From contig JAZDMK010000001.1 of NCBI GenBank assembly GCA_043800975.1, positions 1-20,938 on the forward strand: 20,938 nucleotides of DNA. Direction: 5' to 3'. This document shows, in pieces, positions 6,243-13,503 of this stretch (the stretch's first letter is position 1; the number at the start of each line of letters is the position of its first letter). Position numbers and translations under genes: made by a program. The notes beneath the pieces are model-generated. The model ran no database searches, had not been told where the DNA came from, and saw only the letters and a list, made by a program, of their open reading frames with translations. The DNA comes from JAZDMK01 sp043800975 (GTDB lineage Bacteria > Bacteroidota > Bacteroidia > Bacteroidales > JAHJDW01).

Positions 6243-7688
6243 TCAAGGCTGATATTCGTAAGCACCCATGTCAGAAGGTGGGTCTATCAGTCGGCTGACA
6301 TTATTGATGTCGGTAGGAATCGCGTTAGAAACAGTCATGTCAGCAACTTTTAAAGCAGCGGATACTGCTTGTAATCTGTAATCATTTATAGTCGCGTCAT
6401 TGAAAGCTGGATCTGAATTTTTAATAATGCCTTCAAAAAAGTTAATATCCGTTGTATTCACTGCGGGATCAATCTTCAGGAGAGAGTAAAAGAATTTATA
6501 CACAAATGGACCTGCAGAATTTTTATCAAATCCAATTTCATTATCATTGCTGCCATAAACAATGCAGTTGGCAAAATATGCGTTGGTCAGGGCATACACA
6601 TGGGTTGTGCCATAAACATCTTCATAATAATTATTCAGAAGCAGAAGGGGTGTTTGGCGAGTGCCATATGTCCAATAATTAGCAAAAGTGCAATGCCGGA
6701 AGTCGTAATCGCCACCCAGGGTAAGGGCCACAGCATATTGTGCGCAATTGGCGACAACTGTATTATTAGCAACAATTTTTGAATTCTGTGCGTAAATGCC
6801 TGCGCCACTCATGTTCAGTATCTTGGTGTTGGTAAGGGTTAGCGTCGGGTTTGAAGAGTTTCCGAGCGTATCTACCTGAATGCCGATCGTTCCGTTTTTA
6901 ATAATCGCCCAATCGATCACATTGTTTTTGCTTTCTTTCGAAAGCCAGATCTTTCCCCATTGACCGGGAAGGTCAGCATAAGATGATTCCAGCCGGTCGC
7001 CCTGAATTTTTACAGGATCAGCAAGGCTGCCATTAATTTTCAAAGTACCGTCTTTGTATATCCAAAGCACTGAATTGTTGTGCATATATACACGAGTACC
7101 TGGCTGCATAGTCAGGCTGCATGCGGAATCAACCACGGCATATCCGTATATCACATGCGGTTTATCATTGGTCCATGTTGAGTTACAATCAATAATGGAG
7201 TAAGCCGGGAAGTTCGCATAAAAATGATCAGGGGTGTGGTAATAGGCATTCTGTCCCCATGCCACCAGATTAACATCCTGAATATTTCCATTGGTTTCAA
7301 ATACAATGGAATCACTTATTACAAAAGGTGTATACGAATTGTTGGGATCGACACGTACGGTGATAAAAATGTAAAGACTGTCTTTGGGACGAATGATAAT
7401 ATTGGTAGCCGAAAGGGTTTCCTGCCCGTTGATATTGATTCTGAAGTTGGAAGCCTGTCCGCCGGCCAGATAAATCGAAGATATCTTCAGCGATTTGTTG
7501 AAGGGGTTGTAAACTTTCAGTTGTTTGGTTGTGGAACCAATGGTCGTAAACACGGTGTCGAACATGACGGTGTCATCTGAAAAACCGGGTTTAGCAGTGG
7601 GGTCGGTTATTTCTTTGTCTTTTCTGCAGGAGAAAAGAAACACAAGTATACCGGCAAGCAATAAAAATTTCTTTAGGAAGGACATCAT
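6243..7688 (-). CDS. Parallel beta-helix (choice-of-anchor-type) lipoprotein
   Basis: A 481-residue protein with a lipoprotein signal (lipobox FLFSC, Cys21 from the first Met; a second Met follows at once, so the start could be 7685). An N-terminal beta-sandwich-like part (about 38-150) contains MFDTVFTTIGSTTKQLKVYNP and SSIYLAGGQASNFRI, phrases common in Bacteroidota surface proteins. From about 180 to 430 the sequence has the short, Asn/Thr-rich strand-turn pattern of a right-handed parallel beta-helix (repeated motifs such as TLTNTKILNMSGAGIYAQN and KIVANNTVVANC). It closes with D.GAYEYQP, the usual end of such Bacteroidota/choice-of-anchor proteins. Beta-helices of this sort are often polysaccharide lyases or adhesins, but I see no catalytic signature. 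Probably exposed on the outer membrane. A -7 element lies 50 bp upstream; the 3' end nearly abuts the acyl-CoA reductase gene. Confidence 0.85.
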   Translation of the reverse strand: MMSFLKKFLLLAGILVFLFSCRKDKEITDPTAKPGFSDDTVMFDTVFTTIGSTTKQLKVYNPFNKSLKISSIYLAGGQASNFRININGQETLSATNIIIRPKDSLYIFITVRVDPNNSYTPFVISDSIVFETNGNIQDVNLVAWGQNAYYHTPDHFYANFPAYSIIDCNSTWTNDKPHVIYGYAVVDSACSLTMQPGTRVYMHNNSVLWIYKDGTLKINGSLADPVKIQGDRLESSYADLPGQWGKIWLSKESKNNVIDWAIIKNGTIGIQVDTLGNSSNPTLTLTNTKILNMSGAGIYAQNSKIVANNTVVANCAQYAVALTLGGDYDFRHCTFANYWTYGTRQTPLLLLNNYYEDVYGTTHVYALTNAYFANCIVYGSNDNEIGFDKNSAGPFVYKFFYSLLKIDPAVNTTDINFFEGIIKNSDPAFNDATINDYRLQAVSAALKVADMTVSNAIPTDINNVSRLIDPPSDMGAYEYQP

Positions 7689-7736
7689 AATTCAAATTGA
7701 TTCTTCTAAGAACGTAAGAAGTGCTGTAAAATTGTT

Positions 7737-7744
7737 CAAAGGTA
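7737..7744 (-). promoter_or_regulatory. Candidate -7 element (TACCTTTG) for the beta-helix lipoprotein
   Basis: The minus-strand reading TACCTTTG fits TAnnTTTG exactly, about 50 bases before ATG 7688. The nearest upstream TTG (7772-7770) is 25 bp away, slightly beyond the usual spacing. Confidence 0.4.
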
Positions 7745-7806
7745 CATTTTTTTTAAAAAATGAAGAATGCAATTGCAGGAAATTGAGCCGTAGTAATGAT
7801 TTTAAT

Positions 7807-8013
7807 TTATTTTGTATCCAGTACCGAACTGAAAAGCCCGAGTGTAGAAATAAAAAATTTGGCTGTCAGAATCCAACCCGAAAGATGAAAAAGAACCACA
7901 CCCACTATCAGTAAGTTCATGTCTTGATTAGATGCCACAAAAATGAAAAGAGCCAGACTGATAAGTATTCCTAAGAGGGGAATATAGTAGGGGATTTTCA
8001 TAAACTTTTCCAT
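7807..8013 (-). CDS. Small two-helix membrane protein of unknown function
   Basis: A 68-residue protein from ATG 8013 (MEKFMKIPYYIPLL...). It has two hydrophobic helices, about residues 9-27 and 33-55, separated by a short polar turn (SNQDMN), with a polar Cys-free tail ending in DTK; both ends are probably cytoplasmic. The frame stays open upstream to an ATG at 8130, but that extension is not membrane-like or signal-like, and a consensus promoter at 8062-8091 lies inside it, so 8013 is chosen. The family is not recognised; it resembles the small conserved inner-membrane proteins common in Bacteroidota. It stands alone: about 118 bp from the beta-helix gene start and 174 bp after the beta-mannosidase stop. 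Real-gene status rests on the promoter and the clean helix pattern. Confidence 0.6.
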   Translation of the reverse strand: MEKFMKIPYYIPLLGILISLALFIFVASNQDMNLLIVGVVLFHLSGWILTAKFFISTLGLFSSVLDTK

Positions 8014-8061
8014 AGTATAAATTTTTGTTTGAAATTGAAAAGCAGAATTCTGATTCGTTTT

Positions 8062-8091
8062 CAAAAATAATAAATTATTTTCAGTAATCAA
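8062..8091 (-). promoter_or_regulatory. Promoter of the small membrane protein gene (TTG-N19-TATTTTTG)
   Basis: On the minus strand TTG (8091-8089) and TATTTTTG (8069-8062) are separated by 19 bp, a full consensus match. Transcription from about 8055 gives a leader of about 42 bases to ATG 8013. The site rules against a protein start at 8130. Confidence 0.5.
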
Positions 8092-8187
8092 TGTAAAGAC
8101 TATTAAAAACCAAAAATCCGCAATCCGCAATGATTTTCAATTCCTTTCTTTACAAAATGTCCTTCCCGACTTCCAGCTTCTGACCTT

Positions 8188-10803
8188 TTATTTCTTCTTC
8201 TTATTCAAAAACTCATTCATCGTGATGATATCCAGCAAAAGCTCTCCACTGTAGTTTCCTGCAGGAGTGAAGATGACATCTTTTGCTTGTCCGGGTAGCA
8301 GGTCGAAGAAATTTTCAGAGAAAACTCCGGGTGAGCTGAGCGTGGAAAGATAAATGCTTTTCACAAACGAAACAGCTCTCAAATGGATGATGTATTGATT
8401 GTTTTTCTTTTCAGTTGTAACATTCATTATGGCAGGCGGGATTTTCAATGACCCGGGTCGTGCAAAATAAATGTTCGAATGTGCCAGTATCAGGCTGTCT
8501 TCAGATAATTCCACAGTTGCAAAACAGCGCGTAGTGTCTTTCATTTTGAAGCTGTTTGGTAAATTCCACACCTGATAAGCGGAAGGTGTGTTCGGTAAAA
8601 TATGAATCGTCTTTTCATCTTTACCGATGAGTTTCCCATCAAAATTATACAGTTTAATAATTAGTTTGGCAAGTATTCTGCGCTGTAGTTCCGAGTTAAT
8701 CGTTACAACCATGTTGTCTTTCATAAGCGTGGCAGAAAGTAAAACAGGAGCAAACAATTCTTTCAGTTGATAATAAAACGCTTTCGGCTTTAAATTATAA
8801 TCAAAGCATGACCAGGAAGTAACTGGCCAGGTATCGCTCAACTGCCAGAACAAAGATCCCATGCAAATGGGTTTGCTGTTTCTGTGAGATTCGATTGCAA
8901 TGCGCATTCCTTCGGCCTGTAGAAGCTGGCTCAGATAAATCATTTCCCTGAAGTTGACTGGCTCTGCCAGATACTGCTTCATGTAGGATAGAATGGTTTT
9001 ATAACCGGTTGGGTGCTTCTGATGATTTTTAACACCTGCGGAATCAAGCGACAACTGGTCGATTCCGGTAAATGACAAAAATGTATTCAGTTCAGGCATT
9101 GCCTGAAAGCCATACTCCGAGGCAAATCTTCCTGTTTTTTCTTTGTAATTTTCAAAAGGTTCATTACCCCACCAAACACCCCAATAATGTGAATCTCCGC
9201 TTCTGTAGCTTTCCTTGTTACCCCAGCCGTACTGAGGAGATGATGGCCAGTAGGCCGATTGCGTATCCAGTTTGTTTTCAATATCAGGCAATAATTTTCT
9301 GAAAAGAAGTTTGTAGCCATTCCAAATGGCAGCTGTGTCTTCAGGCGAATAACTATACTGACGTTGCCATCCCCAATGGTTCCATCCTTCTTCAATTTCG
9401 TTGTTGCCGCACCATAGCGCTAAACATGCGTGATTTCTGAGTCTTCGAACATTGTATTCAGCTTCTGCTTTTACATTATCCATAAATGCTGCATCCCAGG
9501 GATAAAGCGAGCCGGCGAACATGAAATCCTGCCAGACGAGGATTCCGTTTTCATCACACAGATCATAAAAAATATCATTTTCATATATACCGCCACCCCA
9601 AACACGAAGCATATTCATGTTAACATCCGTTGCCATTTTTATCGTCTGCCGGTATTTTTCATCGGTTACTTCGGTTGTGAAATGATTCAAGGGAACATGG
9701 TTGGCACCTTTCATAAACACGGGAATGCCGTTCACTTTAAAATAAAATGATGTACCGTCCATGTCGCGGGTATTGATAAACTGAATATCTCGAACAGCAA
9801 TTCTTTTTGTTAACGTATCTTTTCTATTGGCAACTTCAATCACACACTGTACAGTATACAATTGCTGCTTTCCCATGCCATTCGGCCACCACAGAACAGG
9901 TTTAAATATTCTGAATTCTAAATCTTCTTTGTTTAGTCCTTTTCTGAATTCAGTTTCTTTGGATGTTGCAAATTGTCCGTTTACAAGTATAGTGATGGTT
10001 GCTGTGGCATCAGCCAGTGATTCTGTTTCCATTTGTGCCGTGAAAACAGCTTCATCTGCATTCACTTCTCCACGTAAAAAATAAACGTCACTGATACGCG
10101 CAAGATTCCAAGACCGAATGTATGCAGGTCTCCATATGCCCGATGTAACAAAGCGAGGGCCCCAGTCCCAGCCGTATTGATACGGAGCTTTTCGTGTGTA
10201 TACACTTGTTTTGGGATCGCCACGATCGTTGCCTGCCGGAAGAACATATTTGCTCTGAGAAAATAGCGACAAAGCATATTCTGTGGGTGAATAAAAAAGT
10301 ATTTCAAGCGTGTTACTGTCTTTTGCGAATTGCTTGACATCAAAGACCCACTGAACAAACATGTTGTTGGTTGTTCCGATTTTTTTACCGTTGAATTTTA
10401 TCTGAGTATACGTATCAAGTCCGTCAAAAACCAGTTCGATACGATCTCGTTTTAATACTTCAGGGGAAAGATAAAAGCGGGTTTTATAAATCCAGTCATC
10501 CTTTTCAATCCATTGCAATTGCTCTTCATTGTTGCTATAGAAAGGATCAGATATTAAATTGTTTTTATAAAGATCGGTATGAACAGTTCCAGGTACTTTC
10601 GCCGGATACCATTCTTTTGTTCCTGATTTACAAAAACTGAAATTATCCAGTTTTGTAATCAGTGTTCCTGATCTTTCTGTGTTTTGAGCTGATAAATTTG
10701 TAGCCGCAAAGAAAATAAATAGGAATAAAAAGCTAAACAGCGTCGAGCGACTTGAGTAAAGCCTCGACCTGTGCTGTGTCGGTAAGAAAGTAATCTGATT
10801 CAT
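8188..10803 (-). CDS. Exported beta-mannosidase (glycoside hydrolase family 2)
   Basis: An 871-residue GH2 enzyme that removes terminal beta-linked mannose from glycans by a retaining mechanism. The order is typical: a jelly-roll sugar-binding domain (about 50-235; KVPGTVHTDL, DGLDTYTQIKFNGK, YQYGWDWGPR at 209-217), an Ig-like domain (about 236-345), then the TIM barrel (about 346-690). The acid/base is E469 in WCGNNEIEEGW and the nucleophile E563 in ASEYGFQ; VWGGGIYE (401-408) is also diagnostic. Length matches the lysosomal-type/Bacteroidota mannosidases. The N-terminus has a hydrophobic export signal (about 21-38, ending NLSAQ) behind an unusually long basic leader. The first 71 bases overlap the end of cutC; no later ATG, GTG or TTG precedes the signal core, so the overlap seems real. 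It is the last gene of a seven-gene run; no terminator hairpin is visible after it. Confidence 0.92.
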   Translation of the reverse strand: MNQITFLPTQHRSRLYSSRSTLFSFLFLFIFFAATNLSAQNTERSGTLITKLDNFSFCKSGTKEWYPAKVPGTVHTDLYKNNLISDPFYSNNEEQLQWIEKDDWIYKTRFYLSPEVLKRDRIELVFDGLDTYTQIKFNGKKIGTTNNMFVQWVFDVKQFAKDSNTLEILFYSPTEYALSLFSQSKYVLPAGNDRGDPKTSVYTRKAPYQYGWDWGPRFVTSGIWRPAYIRSWNLARISDVYFLRGEVNADEAVFTAQMETESLADATATITILVNGQFATSKETEFRKGLNKEDLEFRIFKPVLWWPNGMGKQQLYTVQCVIEVANRKDTLTKRIAVRDIQFINTRDMDGTSFYFKVNGIPVFMKGANHVPLNHFTTEVTDEKYRQTIKMATDVNMNMLRVWGGGIYENDIFYDLCDENGILVWQDFMFAGSLYPWDAAFMDNVKAEAEYNVRRLRNHACLALWCGNNEIEEGWNHWGWQRQYSYSPEDTAAIWNGYKLLFRKLLPDIENKLDTQSAYWPSSPQYGWGNKESYRSGDSHYWGVWWGNEPFENYKEKTGRFASEYGFQAMPELNTFLSFTGIDQLSLDSAGVKNHQKHPTGYKTILSYMKQYLAEPVNFREMIYLSQLLQAEGMRIAIESHRNSKPICMGSLFWQLSDTWPVTSWSCFDYNLKPKAFYYQLKELFAPVLLSATLMKDNMVVTINSELQRRILAKLIIKLYNFDGKLIGKDEKTIHILPNTPSAYQVWNLPNSFKMKDTTRCFATVELSEDSLILAHSNIYFARPGSLKIPPAIMNVTTEKKNNQYIIHLRAVSFVKSIYLSTLSSPGVFSENFFDLLPGQAKDVIFTPAGNYSGELLLDIITMNEFLNKKKK

Positions 10804-11479
10804 CGGTTAAGTTAGGTGCCGAAATTAGAGTATTACTTTCCTTATACGTAGCATTACCTGAAAAGGTTATTTTTGCGGATGCATGAAATTCGGAAATGTC
10901 CGTCTCTGTTGCGATGCCTGCTATATTTTTATCATTAATTCCACCACCCGCCAAAATGTGAATGCGGTTGTTGGCTTTTTGATTCAATTCTTTAAGTATT
11001 TGGATTCCATCAAAAGCAGTTGCCGCACCGCCGGATGTAAGAATTCGCTGAAAACCGCAATTAATAATTATTTCCAGTGATGCTGAAAAATCTTTCACAT
11101 AATCAAAAGCACGATGAAAAGTACAGGGAAGCGGTGATGCAAGTCTTACAATTTGTCTGGATGTCTCTTCATCAATTGACCCATCAGCATTCAGTGCGCC
11201 GCTCACTATGCCTGCAACACCCAATGAGCGCGCGTGAACGATATCACGGAATAGAATTTCTTTTTCTGCTTCCGAATAAATAAAATCGCCAATGCGGGGT
11301 CGGATTAAAACAAAAACCGGAACTTTATTTCTTTCAATACTTTTTTCTATTAGTGCTGCCGAGGGTGTGAGCCCACCCACAGATAACGCAGTGCAAAGTT
11401 CAATACGGTGTGCGCCACCTGCTATCGCAGCATCGACGGATGTTATCGAATCACAACATATTTCCAGCGTGTATTTCAT
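10733..11479 (-). CDS. cutC: CutC family protein (copper homeostasis protein CutC)
   Basis: A 248-residue cytoplasmic TIM-barrel protein of the CutC family. Diagnostic patches are LEICCDS (5-11), GAHRIELC (22-29), GGLTPS (35-40), VLIRPR (57-62), FHRAFD (121-126), RILTSGG (145-151), HILAGGGI (174-181) and FHASA (198-202). The length is normal. The family is named for copper tolerance in E. coli, but a direct copper role has been questioned and its reaction is unknown. Here it is embedded between two exported glycosidases: its ATG overlaps the TGA of the GH20 gene (ATGA), and its last 71 bases overlap the beta-mannosidase start. Such tight coupling suggests a role in sugar or glycan metabolism in this organism rather than metal handling (inference). 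No copper genes are nearby. Confidence 0.9.
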   Translation of the reverse strand: MKYTLEICCDSITSVDAAIAGGAHRIELCTALSVGGLTPSAALIEKSIERNKVPVFVLIRPRIGDFIYSEAEKEILFRDIVHARSLGVAGIVSGALNADGSIDEETSRQIVRLASPLPCTFHRAFDYVKDFSASLEIIINCGFQRILTSGGAATAFDGIQILKELNQKANNRIHILAGGGINDKNIAGIATETDISEFHASAKITFSGNATYKESNTLISAPNLTDESDYFLTDTAQVEALLKSLDAV

Positions 11480-13488
11480 TTTAACATGTTTACAAGAATT
11501 TCGACACTGCCTGCAATTACAATTTCCATTTCTTCACAAGGCTTTCGTGCTGCAATAAGATTAGCCTGGCTTTGCGCCATCCATTCGGCCGACGGTTTTT
11601 TACCCTTTTTTAAATATCCCAATGCTTCCGTTGTGATTTTACATAAAGAATTCAAATTCGTAACCAACGTATCCATTTCATTGAGATAGGGTTTTATCAG
11701 AATATTTTTCTGTATCACTTGAACTGCATTTCCAAGGCGTTGCACTTCCTGTCCGATAAAATCAAGATGCTTTTTATCTTTATCAATTGAATAATGAAAT
11801 ACATGGTAATTAAACCAGAACGCAGGAATAGGATCAGGTACGCTAATATCAACGAGACGTGTCAGAGGATCGGTTTGATAATAGGTTCTGTACTGATGGC
11901 GTTTGTAAAACTGTATAGGTTGAACGAATTCAAGCATTGTGTGCAAATCTGTATTATTCGATTCCTGTGTTAGTTTACGCAACATCATGTCCTGATTTTT
12001 AATTTGTGTCAGGCCAAATTCTTCGGAAATGAGGTTGTATTTTTCGAGACGTGTCATCAGAAAAGCCATGCTTTTTAAAGATGAAGAAGACCACAGTCTT
12101 TCTGCGATAGCGGCCGTTCGTGGCCAGATGCGAGAATCAACATTTTCAGGAGTCACAAGCTCTGCCCACATGGTGGCTTCACCACCGAGAATTAATTTTT
12201 GTTCTTTTTCAGTAAGATCATTTCCTGCGGGCAACGGGTCATTCATGTAATGCCGTTGCGTTGATTCACACAGATCGATATAATATCCGTTGGAAAGAAT
12301 GGTCGCATAATTCTTTTTTGCCGCACTCATCATCGAATCTTTACCGCGCCACGACTGTATTACAATATTGTCAGGAAATCCGGGCTGAAGAATTTCATCC
12401 CAGCCGATCATTCGCTTTCCATATTTGGTCAGCATTTTAAGAATACGTTTGTTGAAATATCCCTGCAGTTCATGATTATTTTTCAGGTTGTTTTTCTTTT
12501 TGAATGCCTGAATTACTGCGCTGGAATCCCACTGTTTTCCGTTGTTTTCATCTCCGCCAATATGCATGAAAGGAGAAGGGAAAAGAGCCGATATTTCTTT
12601 AAAGAAAGAATCAAAAAATAAATACACTTTTTCATCAGTAGGATTGAAAGTGGGATCACAAACACCAAATTTTTTCTCAACAGAATAAGGACCAGGAGCA
12701 CTTGCGTATTGCGGATACCCAACGAACCAGGAAGTGGAATGGCCGGGAATATCAAATTCCGGAACGACCATAATTCCACGGGCTTCGGCATATTTTAAGA
12801 TTTCACGGATTTGATCCTGCGTAAAATAATCTCCGTTGGAGCCCATTTCATGCAACTTTGGGAATGTTTTGCATTCTACCCGGAAACCCTGATCTTCGGA
12901 AAGATGAAGATGAAGCACGTTCATTTTCACAGAAGCCATGGCATCAATATTTCTTTTGATCACTTCCACCGGCATAAAGTGACGGCATACATCGAGCATC
13001 AGGCCACGCCATGGAAAGCGCGGACTATCGCTGATTTCACAACAAGGAAAGTAATAACCATATTTGTCGAAAGTAAGCAATTGAAGCAAAGTTTCAAGAC
13101 CATGCATCGCACCCAGATCGGTGGCTGCATCAAGCACAATGTTTTCGGGATTAATTATCAACTTATAGGATTCATCCGTTCCAGGAATTGTTTTTCCTGC
13201 TTCTTTACACTGAATCTGAAGGGGTGCTTTGTCGGATTTGGCCGTGTCGTATTTGAAAAACTGAGCACAACGTTTATCAAGCCTTTGCAAAAAACGAAAT
13301 GCATAATCATGAATTCTTTTTCCAGGAAGTTTACCATCAATACTTAAAGAGAAATTATCTGAAATAAGAAATTTTCCACTTGTGATTTTAACATGAGAAG
13401 GATAAGGAATCAGTTGAAGAGAATCAGATTGGCAAAATGCATTTAGGGAAAAGAAGCCAAGCAGTATCGAGAAAAATATTTTTTTCAT
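11476..13488 (-). CDS. Exported beta-N-acetylhexosaminidase (glycoside hydrolase family 20)
   Basis: A 670-residue enzyme that releases terminal beta-GlcNAc/GalNAc by substrate-assisted catalysis. It has a signal peptide (MKKIFFSILLGFFSLNAFCQ), a GH20b-type N-terminal alpha/beta domain (about 24-155; LIPYPSHVKITSG, YKLII, GAMHGLETLLQL) and the catalytic barrel from PRFPWRGLMLDVCRHF (156-171). The catalytic Asp-Glu pair is D313-E314 in HIGGDENNGKQW; NVLHLHLSEDQGFRVE (190-205) and PEFDIPGHS (243-251) are further active-site blocks. After about residue 500 comes a roughly 165-residue helix-rich C-terminal domain, common in Bacteroidota GH20 proteins. It lies 15 bp after the phospho-sugar mutase gene and overlaps cutC by four bases (ATGA). 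The substrate could be chitin-like oligosaccharide, glycoprotein glycan or peptidoglycan-derived GlcNAc; the beta-mannosidase partner favours a glycoprotein-like glycan. Confidence 0.93.
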   Translation of the reverse strand: MKKIFFSILLGFFSLNAFCQSDSLQLIPYPSHVKITSGKFLISDNFSLSIDGKLPGKRIHDYAFRFLQRLDKRCAQFFKYDTAKSDKAPLQIQCKEAGKTIPGTDESYKLIINPENIVLDAATDLGAMHGLETLLQLLTFDKYGYYFPCCEISDSPRFPWRGLMLDVCRHFMPVEVIKRNIDAMASVKMNVLHLHLSEDQGFRVECKTFPKLHEMGSNGDYFTQDQIREILKYAEARGIMVVPEFDIPGHSTSWFVGYPQYASAPGPYSVEKKFGVCDPTFNPTDEKVYLFFDSFFKEISALFPSPFMHIGGDENNGKQWDSSAVIQAFKKKNNLKNNHELQGYFNKRILKMLTKYGKRMIGWDEILQPGFPDNIVIQSWRGKDSMMSAAKKNYATILSNGYYIDLCESTQRHYMNDPLPAGNDLTEKEQKLILGGEATMWAELVTPENVDSRIWPRTAAIAERLWSSSSLKSMAFLMTRLEKYNLISEEFGLTQIKNQDMMLRKLTQESNNTDLHTMLEFVQPIQFYKRHQYRTYYQTDPLTRLVDISVPDPIPAFWFNYHVFHYSIDKDKKHLDFIGQEVQRLGNAVQVIQKNILIKPYLNEMDTLVTNLNSLCKITTEALGYLKKGKKPSAEWMAQSQANLIAARKPCEEMEIVIAGSVEILVNMLK

Positions 13489-13503
13489 TTTATAAAATTA
13501 TAA

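Noticed and set aside
7745..7762. AT-only near-palindrome (T8 A6) before the beta-helix gene
   Set aside because: A stem of only A and T with almost no loop is a poor terminator and common in AT-rich spacers.
8115..8129. Short direct repeat (ccgcaat twice) in the spacer after the beta-mannosidase gene
   Set aside because: Only two 7-base copies; no array, no matching copies elsewhere in the window, no sign of an attachment site.
8014..8130. N-terminal extension of the small membrane protein to ATG 8130
   Set aside because: The extension contains the TTG-N19-TATTTTTG promoter and does not read as part of the protein; ATG 8013 gives a clean two-helix protein.
12811..13347. Plus-strand open frame of 178 codons inside the GH20 gene
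   Set aside because: It is antisense to conserved GH20 blocks and shows no signal, domain or promoter; a by-product of codon composition.
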